A stretch of DNA of 64,000 bases, from the IMG/VR virus record IMGVR_UViG_3300007512_001367, positions 53,807-117,806 of that record, one strand, 5' to 3'. Shown in pieces: positions 25,656 to 34,114 of this stretch. This stretch comes from a virus. The notes under the pieces are model-generated. The model did no database searches, was not told where the DNA came from, and saw nothing but the letters and a program-made list of their open reading frames with translations. A program made the translations under genes and the position numbers. Numbering within the stretch: position 1 is the stretch's first letter; every line of letters starts with the position of its first letter.

Positions 25656-26389
25656 TTGTACTTACTTAACAGAACAGAGTTTTGTCCTTTAGAAAAAACG
25701 AATCTGTCCTCAGTAGTTTTGGTAATATTATATGGTCCAAAGTATTTGGTTAGGTGTATGCATTCTGCCATGGCATCTTGATCAATAGTAAATGCTTTAA
25801 CTTCTTTTAGTATCATTTGTGACTCACCATATGAATGTAATTCAAATTTTAATGTATCTTTTGTTCCGTGTTTTTTAATCGAAATAATATTGTTGTCTAA
25901 TTTAAATTCCATCATAGCAAATTTGTCAAAGAAATCTTTTACTTCGCCTAATCTTAGTGAATTAACTTTTTTTGTATATGCTATAGGTGTTCTTGGTAAT
26001 ACATCTGCTAAATTTTTTGCAGATGCTTCAAATGGTACTGATCTTTTATGATATGTAAATTCAAATGTTTCTATGTTTGTTAATTTTTTTAAATCTTCTA
26101 AAAATTTTATAATATGTTGATCAACTGTTTCTACTCTTGCAAATTCTACAAATACTCTATGTTTGCCATCCATTACTGTTCCAGGTGTAGCGTCTGCATC
26201 TAATATTTCTTTGTATCCTGTTTCTGCAAAACGTTCTAAATCTTTCGCAGGTTCTAGGCCACTAACAGAGAAGGCAAGAACCATAATGTTCCTGTCATCA
26301 CCCATTTTTGATTTATATTGATCTACTGAAAAACGTTTATCTACAACGCCTTCTAAATCACCGGCTTTTAATCCTTCGTTAAAGTGCAT
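25649..26389 (-). CDS. Conserved T4-like marine phage protein
   Basis: 246 aa starting MHFNEGLKAGDLEGVVDKRFSV. The opening and the phrase DGKHRVFVEFAR match a conserved but uncharacterised protein family of marine T4-like phages (from memory). No enzyme motif is seen. It overlaps its neighbours by 7 and 11 nt, in a run with the 159-aa protein. Confidence 0.65.
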   Translation of the reverse strand: MHFNEGLKAGDLEGVVDKRFSVDQYKSKMGDDRNIMVLAFSVSGLEPAKDLERFAETGYKEILDADATPGTVMDGKHRVFVEFARVETVDQHIIKFLEDLKKLTNIETFEFTYHKRSVPFEASAKNLADVLPRTPIAYTKKVNSLRLGEVKDFFDKFAMMEFKLDNNIISIKKHGTKDTLKFELHSYGESQMILKEVKAFTIDQDAMAECIHLTKYFGPYNITKTTEDRFVFSKGQNSVLLSKYKW

Positions 26390-26858
26390 CTGCTGTATTT
26401 AGATTATCAGGCATAATGTCTGTTTCGTCTTGGCTTTCTACGTCATCTTTACCATGTTTTAAATTGCCAATTAATTCTTTTGGCATTTTAATATTCACGA
26501 CCCAAATTCCGTGTCCATCAATTTTACCTTTTACTGTGCCTGGTCGATAATCTTCTGGTCCTTTAATTTCTCTTGGTTTAAATAATGTATCTTTTTCAAA
26601 TGTAACTTTACAACCTCTATCTAATAATCGTTTACCTCCTGATGGATCAGGCATTTGATCTTCAGGCCACATAAAAGAACATTCAACAAAATGTCTGTGA
26701 TCTACTGGTCCTGTAAGTAATTCTCCGTCTTGCCAGTTCTTAAAAACATAAACGTCTAATTCGTCTATAACTCGTTCAAAGTCCTTCAATATGCCCAAAG
26801 TAGGGCCTACGGCGTACAAAGATTGTATATTTTTGATTATATCGAGTACATCATGCAT
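26379..26858 (-). CDS. Conserved T4-like marine phage protein
   Basis: 159 aa. ILKDFERVIDELDVYVFKNW, CSFMWPEDQMPDPSGGKRLLD and GTVKGKIDGHGIWVV are recurrent in marine T4-like phages; function unknown. It may be structural, as it pairs with the 246-aa protein. A weak late box (GCTAAATA) lies 8 nt before the ATG. Confidence 0.65.
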   Translation of the reverse strand: MHDVLDIIKNIQSLYAVGPTLGILKDFERVIDELDVYVFKNWQDGELLTGPVDHRHFVECSFMWPEDQMPDPSGGKRLLDRGCKVTFEKDTLFKPREIKGPEDYRPGTVKGKIDGHGIWVVNIKMPKELIGNLKHGKDDVESQDETDIMPDNLNTADAL

Positions 26859-26866
26859 AATGTTAT

Positions 26867-26874
26867 TATTTAGC
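26867..26874 (-). promoter_or_regulatory. Weak late-type box before ATG 26858
   Basis: The minus strand reads GCTAAATA with 8 nt to the start codon and no Shine-Dalgarno site. Confidence 0.35.
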
Positions 26875-26881
26875 GATTAAA

Positions 26882-27160
26882 CTAAGATGCTAAAAACTGA
26901 TTAATAGCTTCGGAATAGTACTTGCGGTAGTAATTAATTACTTTTTCATAAGGAATATTATCCCTCTCGGATAAAGGTATACCAGGAAGTTCACACTTTA
27001 ATACCTTTTCATTTACTAGATCTAATATTACAGTATATTCTAGCATTTTTCCTGTACCAAGTTTCTTTTTTGATAGTTCAACAAATTCGTCAAACTTTTT
27101 ATCGGGTTTAATGTTGTATTTTACGCAAAAAAATCGTTTTTTGTTATGTTTACTGCCCAT
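26882..27160 (-). CDS. Small hypothetical next to gp44
   Basis: 92 aa, basic, starting MGSKHNKKRFFCVKYNIKPDKKF. It occupies the place of the clamp-loader small subunit gp62 in T4 order, but it is half the length of T4 gp62 (187 aa) and no shared motif was recognised, so gp62 is not assigned. The 11-nt overlap with gp44 suggests coupled expression. Confidence 0.55.
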   Translation of the reverse strand: MGSKHNKKRFFCVKYNIKPDKKFDEFVELSKKKLGTGKMLEYTVILDLVNEKVLKCELPGIPLSERDNIPYEKVINYYRKYYSEAINQFLAS

Positions 27161-28079
27161 TGTTTAATCTTGCTAGTTTAATCATAACACTTGCTAAATT
27201 AATTTCTGGGTCTGCAACAAATGAATGATCTACTAATCCTTGTTTAATAATTAGTACTGCTTTATCTTGTTGATCTTCGTCTTTGGATATAATATCTAAA
27301 TTGTCATATAACCATCTATATATCTCTTCACACTCTTCTGGTCTTGCTTGAGCACATACAAGTTTTCGTGCCTCATTAATTTTACCTGCTTTAAACAATT
27401 CAACCATTTGTAATCTATAATCTTGTTGTCCACTATCACCACTTGCTGGTGGCATAAGTTTGCCATCTCTGCAATTTTGTTGTATCATATTAATACATTT
27501 TCTTAAATCTGGATATGTTGCTTTAACATACGTGTCTAGTGTTTCTAAATCTGGTTCCATTTGTTCTGCAATTAATATTTCTGCCACTCTTGCTGTAAAT
27601 TCTGTTTTATCAATTACTTCCATATGGAAACCTTGACATCTACTATGTAATGCTGGAATAATTCTATTTGGATAATTGCAAGTTATTATAAATCTTGCTG
27701 ATGTGTGATATGTTTCCATTACACCACGTAATGCCGCTTGTCCATTTGGACTCATATAATCTGCTTCATCTAGTAATACATATTTGTATGCACCAAATGG
27801 CATAATTTGTACAAAGTTATTAATTTTTTCTCTAACAGTATCCACACTATTTTCTCTTGAAGCATTTATTTCTAATATATCATAACCACTTACTTCAAGT
27901 TCGTTAAACAATACTTTTGCTAATGTAGTTTTACCTACACCCGGAGCACCACTTAATAATAAATGTGGAATTGCTTTGTCAGTAATCCAAGATTGTATTT
28001 GTTGTCGTTGTGCATCGTCACGAACTACATATTCTTTTAATGTTTTTGGTCTATACTTTTCTACCCAAAGTTCTTTCAT
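27150..28079 (-). CDS. 44: Clamp-loader large subunit, T4 gp44-like
   Basis: 309 aa (T4 gp44 is 319). AAA+ ATPase of the replication-factor-C type: Walker A GAPGVGKT at 44-51, Walker B LLDEAD at 102-107, arginine-finger SRC at 146-148, and a C-terminal helical collar. It loads the sliding clamp gp45 onto DNA. A strong sigma70 promoter lies directly before the ATG, with no leader, consistent with early expression. Confidence 0.95.
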   Translation of the reverse strand: MKELWVEKYRPKTLKEYVVRDDAQRQQIQSWITDKAIPHLLLSGAPGVGKTTLAKVLFNELEVSGYDILEINASRENSVDTVREKINNFVQIMPFGAYKYVLLDEADYMSPNGQAALRGVMETYHTSARFIITCNYPNRIIPALHSRCQGFHMEVIDKTEFTARVAEILIAEQMEPDLETLDTYVKATYPDLRKCINMIQQNCRDGKLMPPASGDSGQQDYRLQMVELFKAGKINEARKLVCAQARPEECEEIYRWLYDNLDIISKDEDQQDKAVLIIKQGLVDHSFVADPEINLASVMIKLARLNNGQ

Positions 28080-28085
28080 TTACTA

Positions 28086-28114
28086 ATAATATACAAGTTA
28101 TTGTTATTTGTCAA
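28086..28114 (-). promoter_or_regulatory. Sigma70 promoter of gp44, 6 nt before ATG
   Basis: The minus strand reads TTGACA (28114-28109), 17 nt, then TATTAT (28091-28086), with 6 nt to ATG 28079. No Shine-Dalgarno site fits, so gp44 mRNA should be leaderless. The -35 lies in the end of the ParB-like gene. Confidence 0.7.
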
Positions 28115-28475
28115 TTTGATCTTGAGCCCAGTCGTTAATAATACCAGATACCTTTAATTTGTAGTTAAAATCCTTATCAACGTCTCGGAGAATCTTGTTT
28201 GCTCTTGCAAGTTGTAATCCTGCTTTAATTGGTATAGGAATACCTCTAATTATTCGTTTCTTTTGTTTTAAAACTGCTTGTAGTCTATGCCAACCATCAC
28301 ATAATATATAATAGTTTGAATCTTTAATTTGTGATACTAGGATAGGTTTTTGGTTTTTTTGTTTGGAAAGTTTTTTAATCCAATAACGTTTTTCTTTGTT
28401 TAATGGACGTTCAGCACCTAGTCCTATTTCAGCTAGAGTAACAATTTTTTTAACATCAATTATAATACTTTTCAT
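28104..28475 (-). CDS. ParB/Srx-like domain protein
   Basis: 123 aa. ILVSQIKDSNYYILCDGWHRLQAVLKQ carries the ParB-type GxxRLxA box (here GWHRLQA) preceded by a beta strand, and RGIPIPI follows. ParB-fold domains bind nucleotides and occur in DNA-binding, nuclease and sulfiredoxin proteins; with only this core, the activity is unclear. Overlaps the zinc-finger gene by 4 nt. Confidence 0.65.
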   Translation of the reverse strand: MKSIIIDVKKIVTLAEIGLGAERPLNKEKRYWIKKLSKQKNQKPILVSQIKDSNYYILCDGWHRLQAVLKQKKRIIRGIPIPIKAGLQLARANKILRDVDKDFNYKLKVSGIINDWAQDQIDK

Positions 28476-28741
28476 GGAAATATTTGTTGTGTAGGTTTCC
28501 AGCTTTGTTCTTTAGGATAATCTTTTGGTTCACGTAAAGGCCAATCAATTGCACCTGTTTTTTCATACCATTCTTGTACACATTTAGGACTACAAAAAGG
28601 AATTATTTCTCTTATAGGCCAATTGGCGGCGTATAAGGAATCAAACCAATATGTAGCTTTGTCAAAGTGTATACCACATTGTCCACATTCAAATTTATTT
28701 GGAATATTCGGAAAATTTTGTGTTATGTTCTGGCTCATCAT
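28472..28741 (-). CDS. Small zinc-binding protein
   Basis: 89 aa. CGQC near residue 19 and CSPKC near residue 50 form a probable zinc site in a compact Trp/Pro-rich protein (YWFDSLYAANWPIREIIPF). No function is recognised. It overlaps the groES-like gene by 47 nt. Confidence 0.6.
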   Translation of the reverse strand: MMSQNITQNFPNIPNKFECGQCGIHFDKATYWFDSLYAANWPIREIIPFCSPKCVQEWYEKTGAIDWPLREPKDYPKEQSWKPTQQIFP

Positions 28742-29099
28742 CTGATATCATAAGAATGTCGTCTTCATCAATCATTCTTATTTCATGTTTAATATTATTT
28801 TTGTCAACAAGTATAAGAGCACGGGACCATCTGCCATGAGATATTAAAATCCATTCACCTACTTTAACATCTTCTTGTCTTTTTCCAATAGCATAAACTT
28901 TAGCCCATCGTGGGTGTATGCCTCGAGTCGCTCCATCGTCATCAACTAAAATAAGTCCACCTTTAGTTTTAGTTTCTCCAAATTGCATACCTTCTACAAG
29001 GACTCTTTTACCTAACGGTTCTATTTCTCCATGGTATATGTTTACCAAGCCACCATGAGAGCCAAAACCTTTTGTTTGTAAATCTTCTATTTGTCCCAT
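28695..29099 (-). CDS. GroES/gp31-like co-chaperonin
   Basis: 134 aa (T4 gp31 is 111). The order of GroES strands is seen: PLGKRVLVEG, a mobile-loop-like segment ETKTKGGLIL, then ARGIHP-type RWAKVYAIGKRQEDVKVGEWILISHGRW and a final DEDDIL. It should cap host GroEL to help fold capsid or other phage proteins, as gp31 does. The promoter lies 5 nt from the ATG. Confidence 0.78.
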   Translation of the reverse strand: MGQIEDLQTKGFGSHGGLVNIYHGEIEPLGKRVLVEGMQFGETKTKGGLILVDDDGATRGIHPRWAKVYAIGKRQEDVKVGEWILISHGRWSRALILVDKNNIKHEIRMIDEDDILMISDDEPEHNTKFSEYSK

Positions 29100-29104
29100 G
29101 ATTT

Positions 29105-29133
29105 ATTATAACTTAAAATGTATTCCATTGCAA
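29105..29133 (-). promoter_or_regulatory. Sigma70 promoter of co-chaperonin gene, 5 nt before ATG
   Basis: The minus strand reads TTGCAA (29133-29128), 17 nt, then TATAAT (29110-29105) and 5 nt to ATG 29099. Leaderless transcription is predicted. The -35 lies inside the upstream gene. Confidence 0.65.
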
Positions 29134-29847
29134 TGGTTGTTTGGTCCATTTAACAATTGATTCACCACCAAATACATTTTTATATTTCATATTATTAAAT
29201 TGATAAGCATATATTTGATACCAACCCCATTCAGACCCATTTAATTCTTGCTTTTCTTTCATTTCTAAAACATTTTTTAATCGATCTCTTGGGTGGAATT
29301 GAATATGATCCCATATTCTCCATGGTTGTAAATTCTGTGGTTGTTCTTCTAGTTTATGACCAGGACCAGGATTACCACCTGGTGCTTGTCCACAATCAAA
29401 ACCTATAACCCAGCCTTCTTCTGCTAATTTAATATAAGGAGCAAAGTCAACTTTTGTAGAAACTAGTGTATCAAATCTTAATCTTATTATTGTTTTATAT
29501 TTTTCAGGTAAACTTGCAACTAAATGTGCGTGTGCAAGTTGTTGATTTGCAGAGTGTTTAAATTGTGTATATAATCTTTTTTTTCTATACATTTTCCCGT
29601 CAGGCTTTTTAGTATATCTTCTAAAAATATTACAGTCAGGCTTTACTTTTACGTCTTCCATAACATGATAATCCCATTTAGGCTCAGGAACAAATAAACA
29701 ATTAGGAACATTAGGCTTTGGATAACCTTCCCATTGTTGAAAGAAGAAGTCGTAAGGAAAAACTTTTCTTTGTAATTCTATAACCTTTTCATATTCTGGT
29801 GTAAAACTTGATATTCCAGAAACGCAAACTGCTATCATATAGGCCAA
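29113..29847 (-). CDS. WavE-like glycosyltransferase-type protein
   Basis: 244 aa. IIRLRFDTLV near the middle resembles the R-x-R-x-D signature of WavE-type lipopolysaccharide proteins, and GFDCGQAPGG and WIWDHIQF-type segments surround it. The upstream gene has a related layout (KILKSRADT), so the two may be tandem paralogues. The predicted role is glycan synthesis or modification; donor and acceptor unknown. Confidence 0.55.
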   Translation of the reverse strand: MAYMIAVCVSGISSFTPEYEKVIELQRKVFPYDFFFQQWEGYPKPNVPNCLFVPEPKWDYHVMEDVKVKPDCNIFRRYTKKPDGKMYRKKRLYTQFKHSANQQLAHAHLVASLPEKYKTIIRLRFDTLVSTKVDFAPYIKLAEEGWVIGFDCGQAPGGNPGPGHKLEEQPQNLQPWRIWDHIQFHPRDRLKNVLEMKEKQELNGSEWGWYQIYAYQFNNMKYKNVFGGESIVKWTKQPLQWNTF

Positions 29848-30608
29848 TCCTTTTCTGTAGTTATTTTACCTATTTTAGGATGTGTATAAATTAGATTTCC
29901 TTCTTTATTCCATACGTGCCATTGTTCTTTTGATCCCCACAAATACTTTTCAAAGTTTATTAATTTATTTTGTAACATTTGTTCTTGCATATCTTTTAAT
30001 TCTGTCCAATTTGCTCTAAAATCAATCCATTTAAGATTAAAAATGTTAACAAAAGATGTATTGTTAATTAATGCATCTCGCCAATTATCTTCTTTGCATA
30101 AATTGAAAAAGTTTTTTGCTAAACTAGTTAATCCTGTTTTAGTTGGGTACCATGTGTTAATGTTCCAACATTTTTTAAGAAATTTTAAATTGCCATACAT
30201 AAAAAGGTCTCCCATTTCCATACGATCAATATTAGTTTGTTGTGTTATTAATATTTTTTTATCTTTTAAAAGATTATTACTGAATATAGAGATATCTTCT
30301 ATTAAATGTATTGTATCTGCTCTCGATTTTAATATTTTTTCAAATCCTTTTTCTTTAGCATGATCCAATCCAAGATTAATACAGTAAGGATGTCCAACAT
30401 TAATATCTTTTTCTTCTATTTGTTGTCTCCAAATAAAACAATCAACATATTCTTTGCTTTCTTTTGGAATTTCACCATGTCCTACTAGTATAATATATGC
30501 ATTAGGGTTATGTCTACGCCAATGTTGTACAGTAAAATTAACAGCATCAATTTTATGCTGTTCATCTTTGTTAATAAACACGTGAGATAGTAAAATACAA
30601 TCAGTCAT
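29835..30608 (-). CDS. WavE-like glycosyltransferase-type protein
   Basis: 257 aa from ATG 30608, chosen over 30623 because GGAG lies 9 nt upstream. ILLSHVFI, then WRRHNPNAYIILVGHG at the N-terminus resembles a nucleotide-sugar-binding half, and KILKSRADTIHL with FMYGNLKFLKKCWN matches the WavE family (from memory). It overlaps the sulfotransferase by 8 nt and the next gene by 13 nt. Confidence 0.55.
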   Translation of the reverse strand: MTDCILLSHVFINKDEQHKIDAVNFTVQHWRRHNPNAYIILVGHGEIPKESKEYVDCFIWRQQIEEKDINVGHPYCINLGLDHAKEKGFEKILKSRADTIHLIEDISIFSNNLLKDKKILITQQTNIDRMEMGDLFMYGNLKFLKKCWNINTWYPTKTGLTSLAKNFFNLCKEDNWRDALINNTSFVNIFNLKWIDFRANWTELKDMQEQMLQNKLINFEKYLWGSKEQWHVWNKEGNLIYTHPKIGKITTEKDWPI

Positions 30609-31233
30609 CAAATTTATCTCCAAATGTTACTATATCTTCATGAAATAAATCGCCTACGATGTTAATCATTTTGTCGTTAGTATAATATTTTTTATAATTT
30701 TTGTCTCTGTTAGCCTTTCTCCATTTTCGTCCTGAATTAAATGCTTGAATGCTACACTCAATTTTTTTAAACACTTTTTGTAAGTCTGTTTGCATATTAT
30801 CGTATCGTCCTATAAAATCTACAATCTTTTTGCCATTGCTATACGTATAATATGTTGTTGGTTGAAAATGTATTTCGTCTTTCCATTGACTATTTGGTAA
30901 ATCTAATATAAATTCTTCAAAATTTTTATAATTACATAACTCTTTTGCCCATGTTGTTATGTGTCCTTTATCGGATGTAAATTCTATTAATGATGATACA
31001 AGTCTGTCCCATGGATTTCTATGAAAAGCAAATTTATAATACTCTTTAAAATTTAAATTTTGATATTCGTTGATTATATTTGACATTGGCCAATGCCATT
31101 TATCGCCAGCCCATTCGTTTTTAACTTTTTTTATTGGCATATTGTCAGCTTTTACTAAAAATTTGTGTAGAGAAGTTGTTGCAGTTTTTGGAACGCAGAC
31201 AAAAACATATTTTTTATCTGAGTTTATGATCAT
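30601..31233 (-). CDS. Sulfotransferase-family protein
   Basis: 210 aa. VPKTATTSLHKFL near the N-terminus is the 5'-phosphosulfate loop and FHRNPWDRLVSS is the 3'-phosphate site of PAPS-dependent sulfotransferases (Sulfotransfer_2 type). It would transfer sulfate from PAPS to a glycan or lipid. Located between glycosyltransferase and nucleotidyltransferase genes with 4-8-nt overlaps, so a sulfated phage- or host-surface glycan is suggested. Confidence 0.85.
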   Translation of the reverse strand: MIINSDKKYVFVCVPKTATTSLHKFLVKADNMPIKKVKNEWAGDKWHWPMSNIINEYQNLNFKEYYKFAFHRNPWDRLVSSLIEFTSDKGHITTWAKELCNYKNFEEFILDLPNSQWKDEIHFQPTTYYTYSNGKKIVDFIGRYDNMQTDLQKVFKKIECSIQAFNSGRKWRKANRDKNYKKYYTNDKMINIVGDLFHEDIVTFGDKFDD

Positions 31234-32384
31234 AATAACTTATTAAGTCTTGTAAAGTGTCTTCCACCATCAAAAGAAGTGTTTAACCAAATTTCTATCA
31301 TTTTTGTAAGCATTCTCTTATTAACATATTTTGATGGAACTGAAAAGTGATTACAACAATTATGTTTTACGGCATATTCCGCAGTATATTCATCAAAAGT
31401 TAAACCAGAAATTATGCCCTTAACTTTATTAGCGGCAATATTAGCACCTTGTCCTGAGCGACAGAAAGATATACCATGACTGCAATCATTTTTATTAATT
31501 AATGCTGTTACTTGTGAAACATAATCAGCATAGTCACAAGCCTTGTCTGTAAAAGTTCCAACGTCAATAACAGGAATTCCTTTTTCTTGTAATATTTTTA
31601 TAGTAATGGCTTTAGCGTCAAAACCTGAGTGATCACTTGCTAATGCAATTGGTTTAGAACCAAATCTGTTTATAACTTTGTCTACAAAGAATTCAAATTG
31701 TGCAGGTGTTCCAAGTACGTGCATTTTTTCTGTATTGTGTGCTGTAACTTTTAATTCATCTCGTATCATTAAGTTATATATAGGTGCAATATAAAATTCA
31801 TTTCTAACTAAAATATTATTGTCAATCATTTCTTTTGCATATTGTAAAAACATTTTTCCTGTACGGAAATAGTATAAACCTACGTTGGCTTCTTTAGATA
31901 TGACTTCTTTTTCAACCACTTTTGTTACTATACCATCTTCGTTGTAATCAGAATAACTGTGATCAGGACTGTTAGCTGTAAATGTTAAAAGGAATCCATC
32001 GGCATCTTTGTCTATACTATTTGGATTAAATTGTGGTCCAAAATGAACATCCGGTGTGTATATTATTAAAGGTAAATCGTTACTAATATGTTCTTTAGCA
32101 AGTGTACAAGTTTCAAGAGCACCTCGAGTTACTTTATCTATTGTAACTATTGTAATATCATTTCCAAACTTTTGTTTTAAAATTTTATCAATTGAAAAGT
32201 TATAGATATGATCTACTCTTACTATAAAAATTAAATTACATTGAGATAAATCAACTGAATCTAATGCCCAATCAATTACGTGTTTGTTTTTAGCAAGTAT
32301 TAAAGGTTTGGGCATTCTATAACCAGCATCAATAAATCTTTGAGCCTTGCCTGCGATTGGTAATAATAAATTATATTTTTTCAT
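31230..32384 (-). CDS. Sugar nucleotidyltransferase-RpiB isomerase fusion
   Basis: 384 aa with two domains. Residues 1-235 are a sugar-1-phosphate nucleotidyltransferase (PIAGKAQRFIDAGYRMPKPLI, IVRVDH, TPDVHF, VEKEV). Residues 240-384 are an RpiB/LacA-B sugar-phosphate isomerase (ALASDHSGFDAK, then FCRSGQGANIAANK with the active-site Cys, and KHNCCNHFS). Isomerase and nucleotidyltransferase are the first and last steps of NDP-sugar routes, so the fusion implies one pathway. The neighbouring kinase and phosphatase supply the middle steps. Confidence 0.85.
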   Translation of the reverse strand: MKKYNLLLPIAGKAQRFIDAGYRMPKPLILAKNKHVIDWALDSVDLSQCNLIFIVRVDHIYNFSIDKILKQKFGNDITIVTIDKVTRGALETCTLAKEHISNDLPLIIYTPDVHFGPQFNPNSIDKDADGFLLTFTANSPDHSYSDYNEDGIVTKVVEKEVISKEANVGLYYFRTGKMFLQYAKEMIDNNILVRNEFYIAPIYNLMIRDELKVTAHNTEKMHVLGTPAQFEFFVDKVINRFGSKPIALASDHSGFDAKAITIKILQEKGIPVIDVGTFTDKACDYADYVSQVTALINKNDCSHGISFCRSGQGANIAANKVKGIISGLTFDEYTAEYAVKHNCCNHFSVPSKYVNKRMLTKMIEIWLNTSFDGGRHFTRLNKLL

Positions 32385-33048
32385 TTTCTTTTTTTATTAA
32401 TTTACTTGTTGTTTCGTGTGCATATGACACAGCTTCAACAACTTCTCTATTTGTATGTATGGCGTATAAAAAACAACTAGCAAACATATCGCCAGCACCA
32501 AGTATATTACTATTTGGTACAAATAAAGAGTTGTCTAGTTTATATTTTTTTTCAGTTGTTCCGTCTGAAATTACACTACTTTTATTTGTATGTAATATTA
32601 TCCAACCTTTTGTAAGTTTAGCCATTGTAGTAATATCAGCAAATGCATCTTCGTCGGAAATAAAAAAATAATCTAAGTATTGTAATAAATTTTCGTCGAC
32701 TTTTTTACCTGCACATACGTCAGCTGATATTATGCCAGGTAATTTGCTTAAAAAAGTTGTATCTGGTAATTTATTAATATAAAGTGCGTGTGATATTTTT
32801 GATTCTTTAATAATAGGGGGTTTAGTTTTTATATCCAATACAGCATTTGAATATCTTGTACACGAATCTCTGTCAACGTAAATTAATGCTTCTCCAATAG
32901 ATGTTGGACATAGTCCTACATTTAAATTAGAAGATATACTTTTAAATGTTCTCCACATATTAGCCATAGCACCTAATGTTTGACGTTCTGTCAGCCCATC
33001 AAATATTCTATCAACTGTTAAATGGCCATATAGAGTAATATCGTGCAT
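32371..33048 (-). CDS. PfkB/ribokinase-like sugar kinase
   Basis: 225 aa, short for the family. The C-terminal ATP/anion-hole motif is clear (NILGAGDMFAS; GAGD), and the N-terminal GHLTVDRI..ERQTLGAMANM resembles the family's opening strand and sugar loop. The middle is abbreviated relative to typical 300-aa kinases. Likely to phosphorylate the sugar phosphate made by the neighbouring isomerase. Confidence 0.72.
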   Translation of the reverse strand: MHDITLYGHLTVDRIFDGLTERQTLGAMANMWRTFKSISSNLNVGLCPTSIGEALIYVDRDSCTRYSNAVLDIKTKPPIIKESKISHALYINKLPDTTFLSKLPGIISADVCAGKKVDENLLQYLDYFFISDEDAFADITTMAKLTKGWIILHTNKSSVISDGTTEKKYKLDNSLFVPNSNILGAGDMFASCFLYAIHTNREVVEAVSYAHETTSKLIKKENEKI

Positions 33049-33584
33049 TAAAATTTTTCCTTTTCGTCTAGTGTATAAACTTTTTTTAGATGTTCGTCAA
33101 AATTATGTTTTGGAATTAATTTGTAATCTAACATAAGATCAAATAATGTCATTATAAAATTTTCACCACTATCAGCATCTATTATATCTGCATATTGTTG
33201 TACAATAGAAGGAGAATTCATTGGACAAAAACTCCATTTAATTTTTTTCATTATTTCAATATCAAATATATCGTCACCAGCAAAAGCAGTTTCTTTTAAA
33301 GAAACTTTATATTTTTTACATAATTCGTCAACGTATTTTGATTTGTCTGTGTGTTTGCCACCTTTTCTATTAATATAAACATCAATGTTTCTATTTTTTG
33401 CTATTGCTTCATTAAATGGATCACCAGTTAAAAATACAACATTGGTTCCTAATGCTTTAAATCTTTTAATTGCTGTCCAATCTTTATCACAAAAAGTTTT
33501 CATAACAACATCACCTTTATTATTATAATATTTTTTCCCATCTGTAAGAATTCCATCGACGTCTAAAATTAATAGTTTAATCAT
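33048..33584 (-). CDS. KdsC-like HAD phosphatase
   Basis: 178 aa from Met (33584), which lies 2 nt after the upstream stop; 33599 is the alternative. HAD motifs: LDVDGILTDG (nucleophile and acid Asp), VFLTGD, a conserved Lys region, and AGDDIFDIEI. The layout is that of the small KDO-8-phosphate phosphatase (KdsC) group, which lacks a large cap. It would remove a phosphate in the sugar pathway. Confidence 0.8.
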   Translation of the reverse strand: MIKLLILDVDGILTDGKKYYNNKGDVVMKTFCDKDWTAIKRFKALGTNVVFLTGDPFNEAIAKNRNIDVYINRKGGKHTDKSKYVDELCKKYKVSLKETAFAGDDIFDIEIMKKIKWSFCPMNSPSIVQQYADIIDADSGENFIMTLFDLMLDYKLIPKHNFDEHLKKVYTLDEKEKF

Positions 33585-33586
33585 TT

Positions 33587-34063
33587 CTAAATCAGCCAAC
33601 CTTCATAGTAACCATCTTTAAACAGTTCATTTTTTTTATATTTTTCTATATTATCAGAACATACACCGTCACATTTTTTAACTTCTTCTTCAGATATTTC
33701 ATGTGGATGTACTGCTATTGTTCTATTACCACCTGTTTGTCCTGGGTATGCCCATATGTATCCATGAGATGTTATTGTGTAATTGTCATTTTGATGCCAA
33801 AAACAATGTATGTCATATTTTATTAATTGTTCTAATGCTTTGTAATTTTTTGCATGGCACCATACAGGATTATTTTTTAACCACTCTGGTGATATTGCTT
33901 CTTGAGGTTCGTCATGCCCAAGAAAAAAGTTTTTGCCATCCCATTTGCAAATGTCAATTTCTACGTCAAAGCCTTTTGTTATTGCTTCTTCAATATAGCT
34001 GATAGTATTTTCTCTATTAGGTAATTTACCATTTATATTACCACGGTGTGATATAAGAATCAT
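33587..34063 (-). CDS. GDPD-like phosphodiesterase
   Basis: 158 aa. HRGN..ENTISYIEEAITKGFDVEIDI matches the start of glycerophosphodiester phosphodiesterases (catalytic His, Glu-Asn, E-x-D metal ligands), followed by GHDEP. It is shorter than bacterial GlpQ-type enzymes, with the second half trimmed. It may act on phospholipid- or teichoic-like glycerophosphodiesters; no signal peptide. Confidence 0.75.
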   Translation of the reverse strand: MILISHRGNINGKLPNRENTISYIEEAITKGFDVEIDICKWDGKNFFLGHDEPQEAISPEWLKNNPVWCHAKNYKALEQLIKYDIHCFWHQNDNYTITSHGYIWAYPGQTGGNRTIAVHPHEISEEEVKKCDGVCSDNIEKYKKNELFKDGYYEGWLI

Positions 34064-34071
34064 TATGTGAC

Positions 34072-34079
34072 TATTTAAT
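34072..34079 (-). promoter_or_regulatory. Late-type promoter box before the sugar operon
   Basis: The minus strand reads ATTAAATA with 8 nt to ATG 34063. It would drive the GDPD-phosphatase-kinase-isomerase-sulfotransferase-glycosyltransferase run down to 29113. Confidence 0.4.
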
Positions 34080-34114
34080 TGGACGAAATTAGTATATGAT
34101 CTTTTTTGTTTTTT

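Noticed and set aside
26882-27160. Assignment of the 92-aa gene as clamp-loader gp62
   Set aside because: Position fits but length is half and no gp62 motif was seen.
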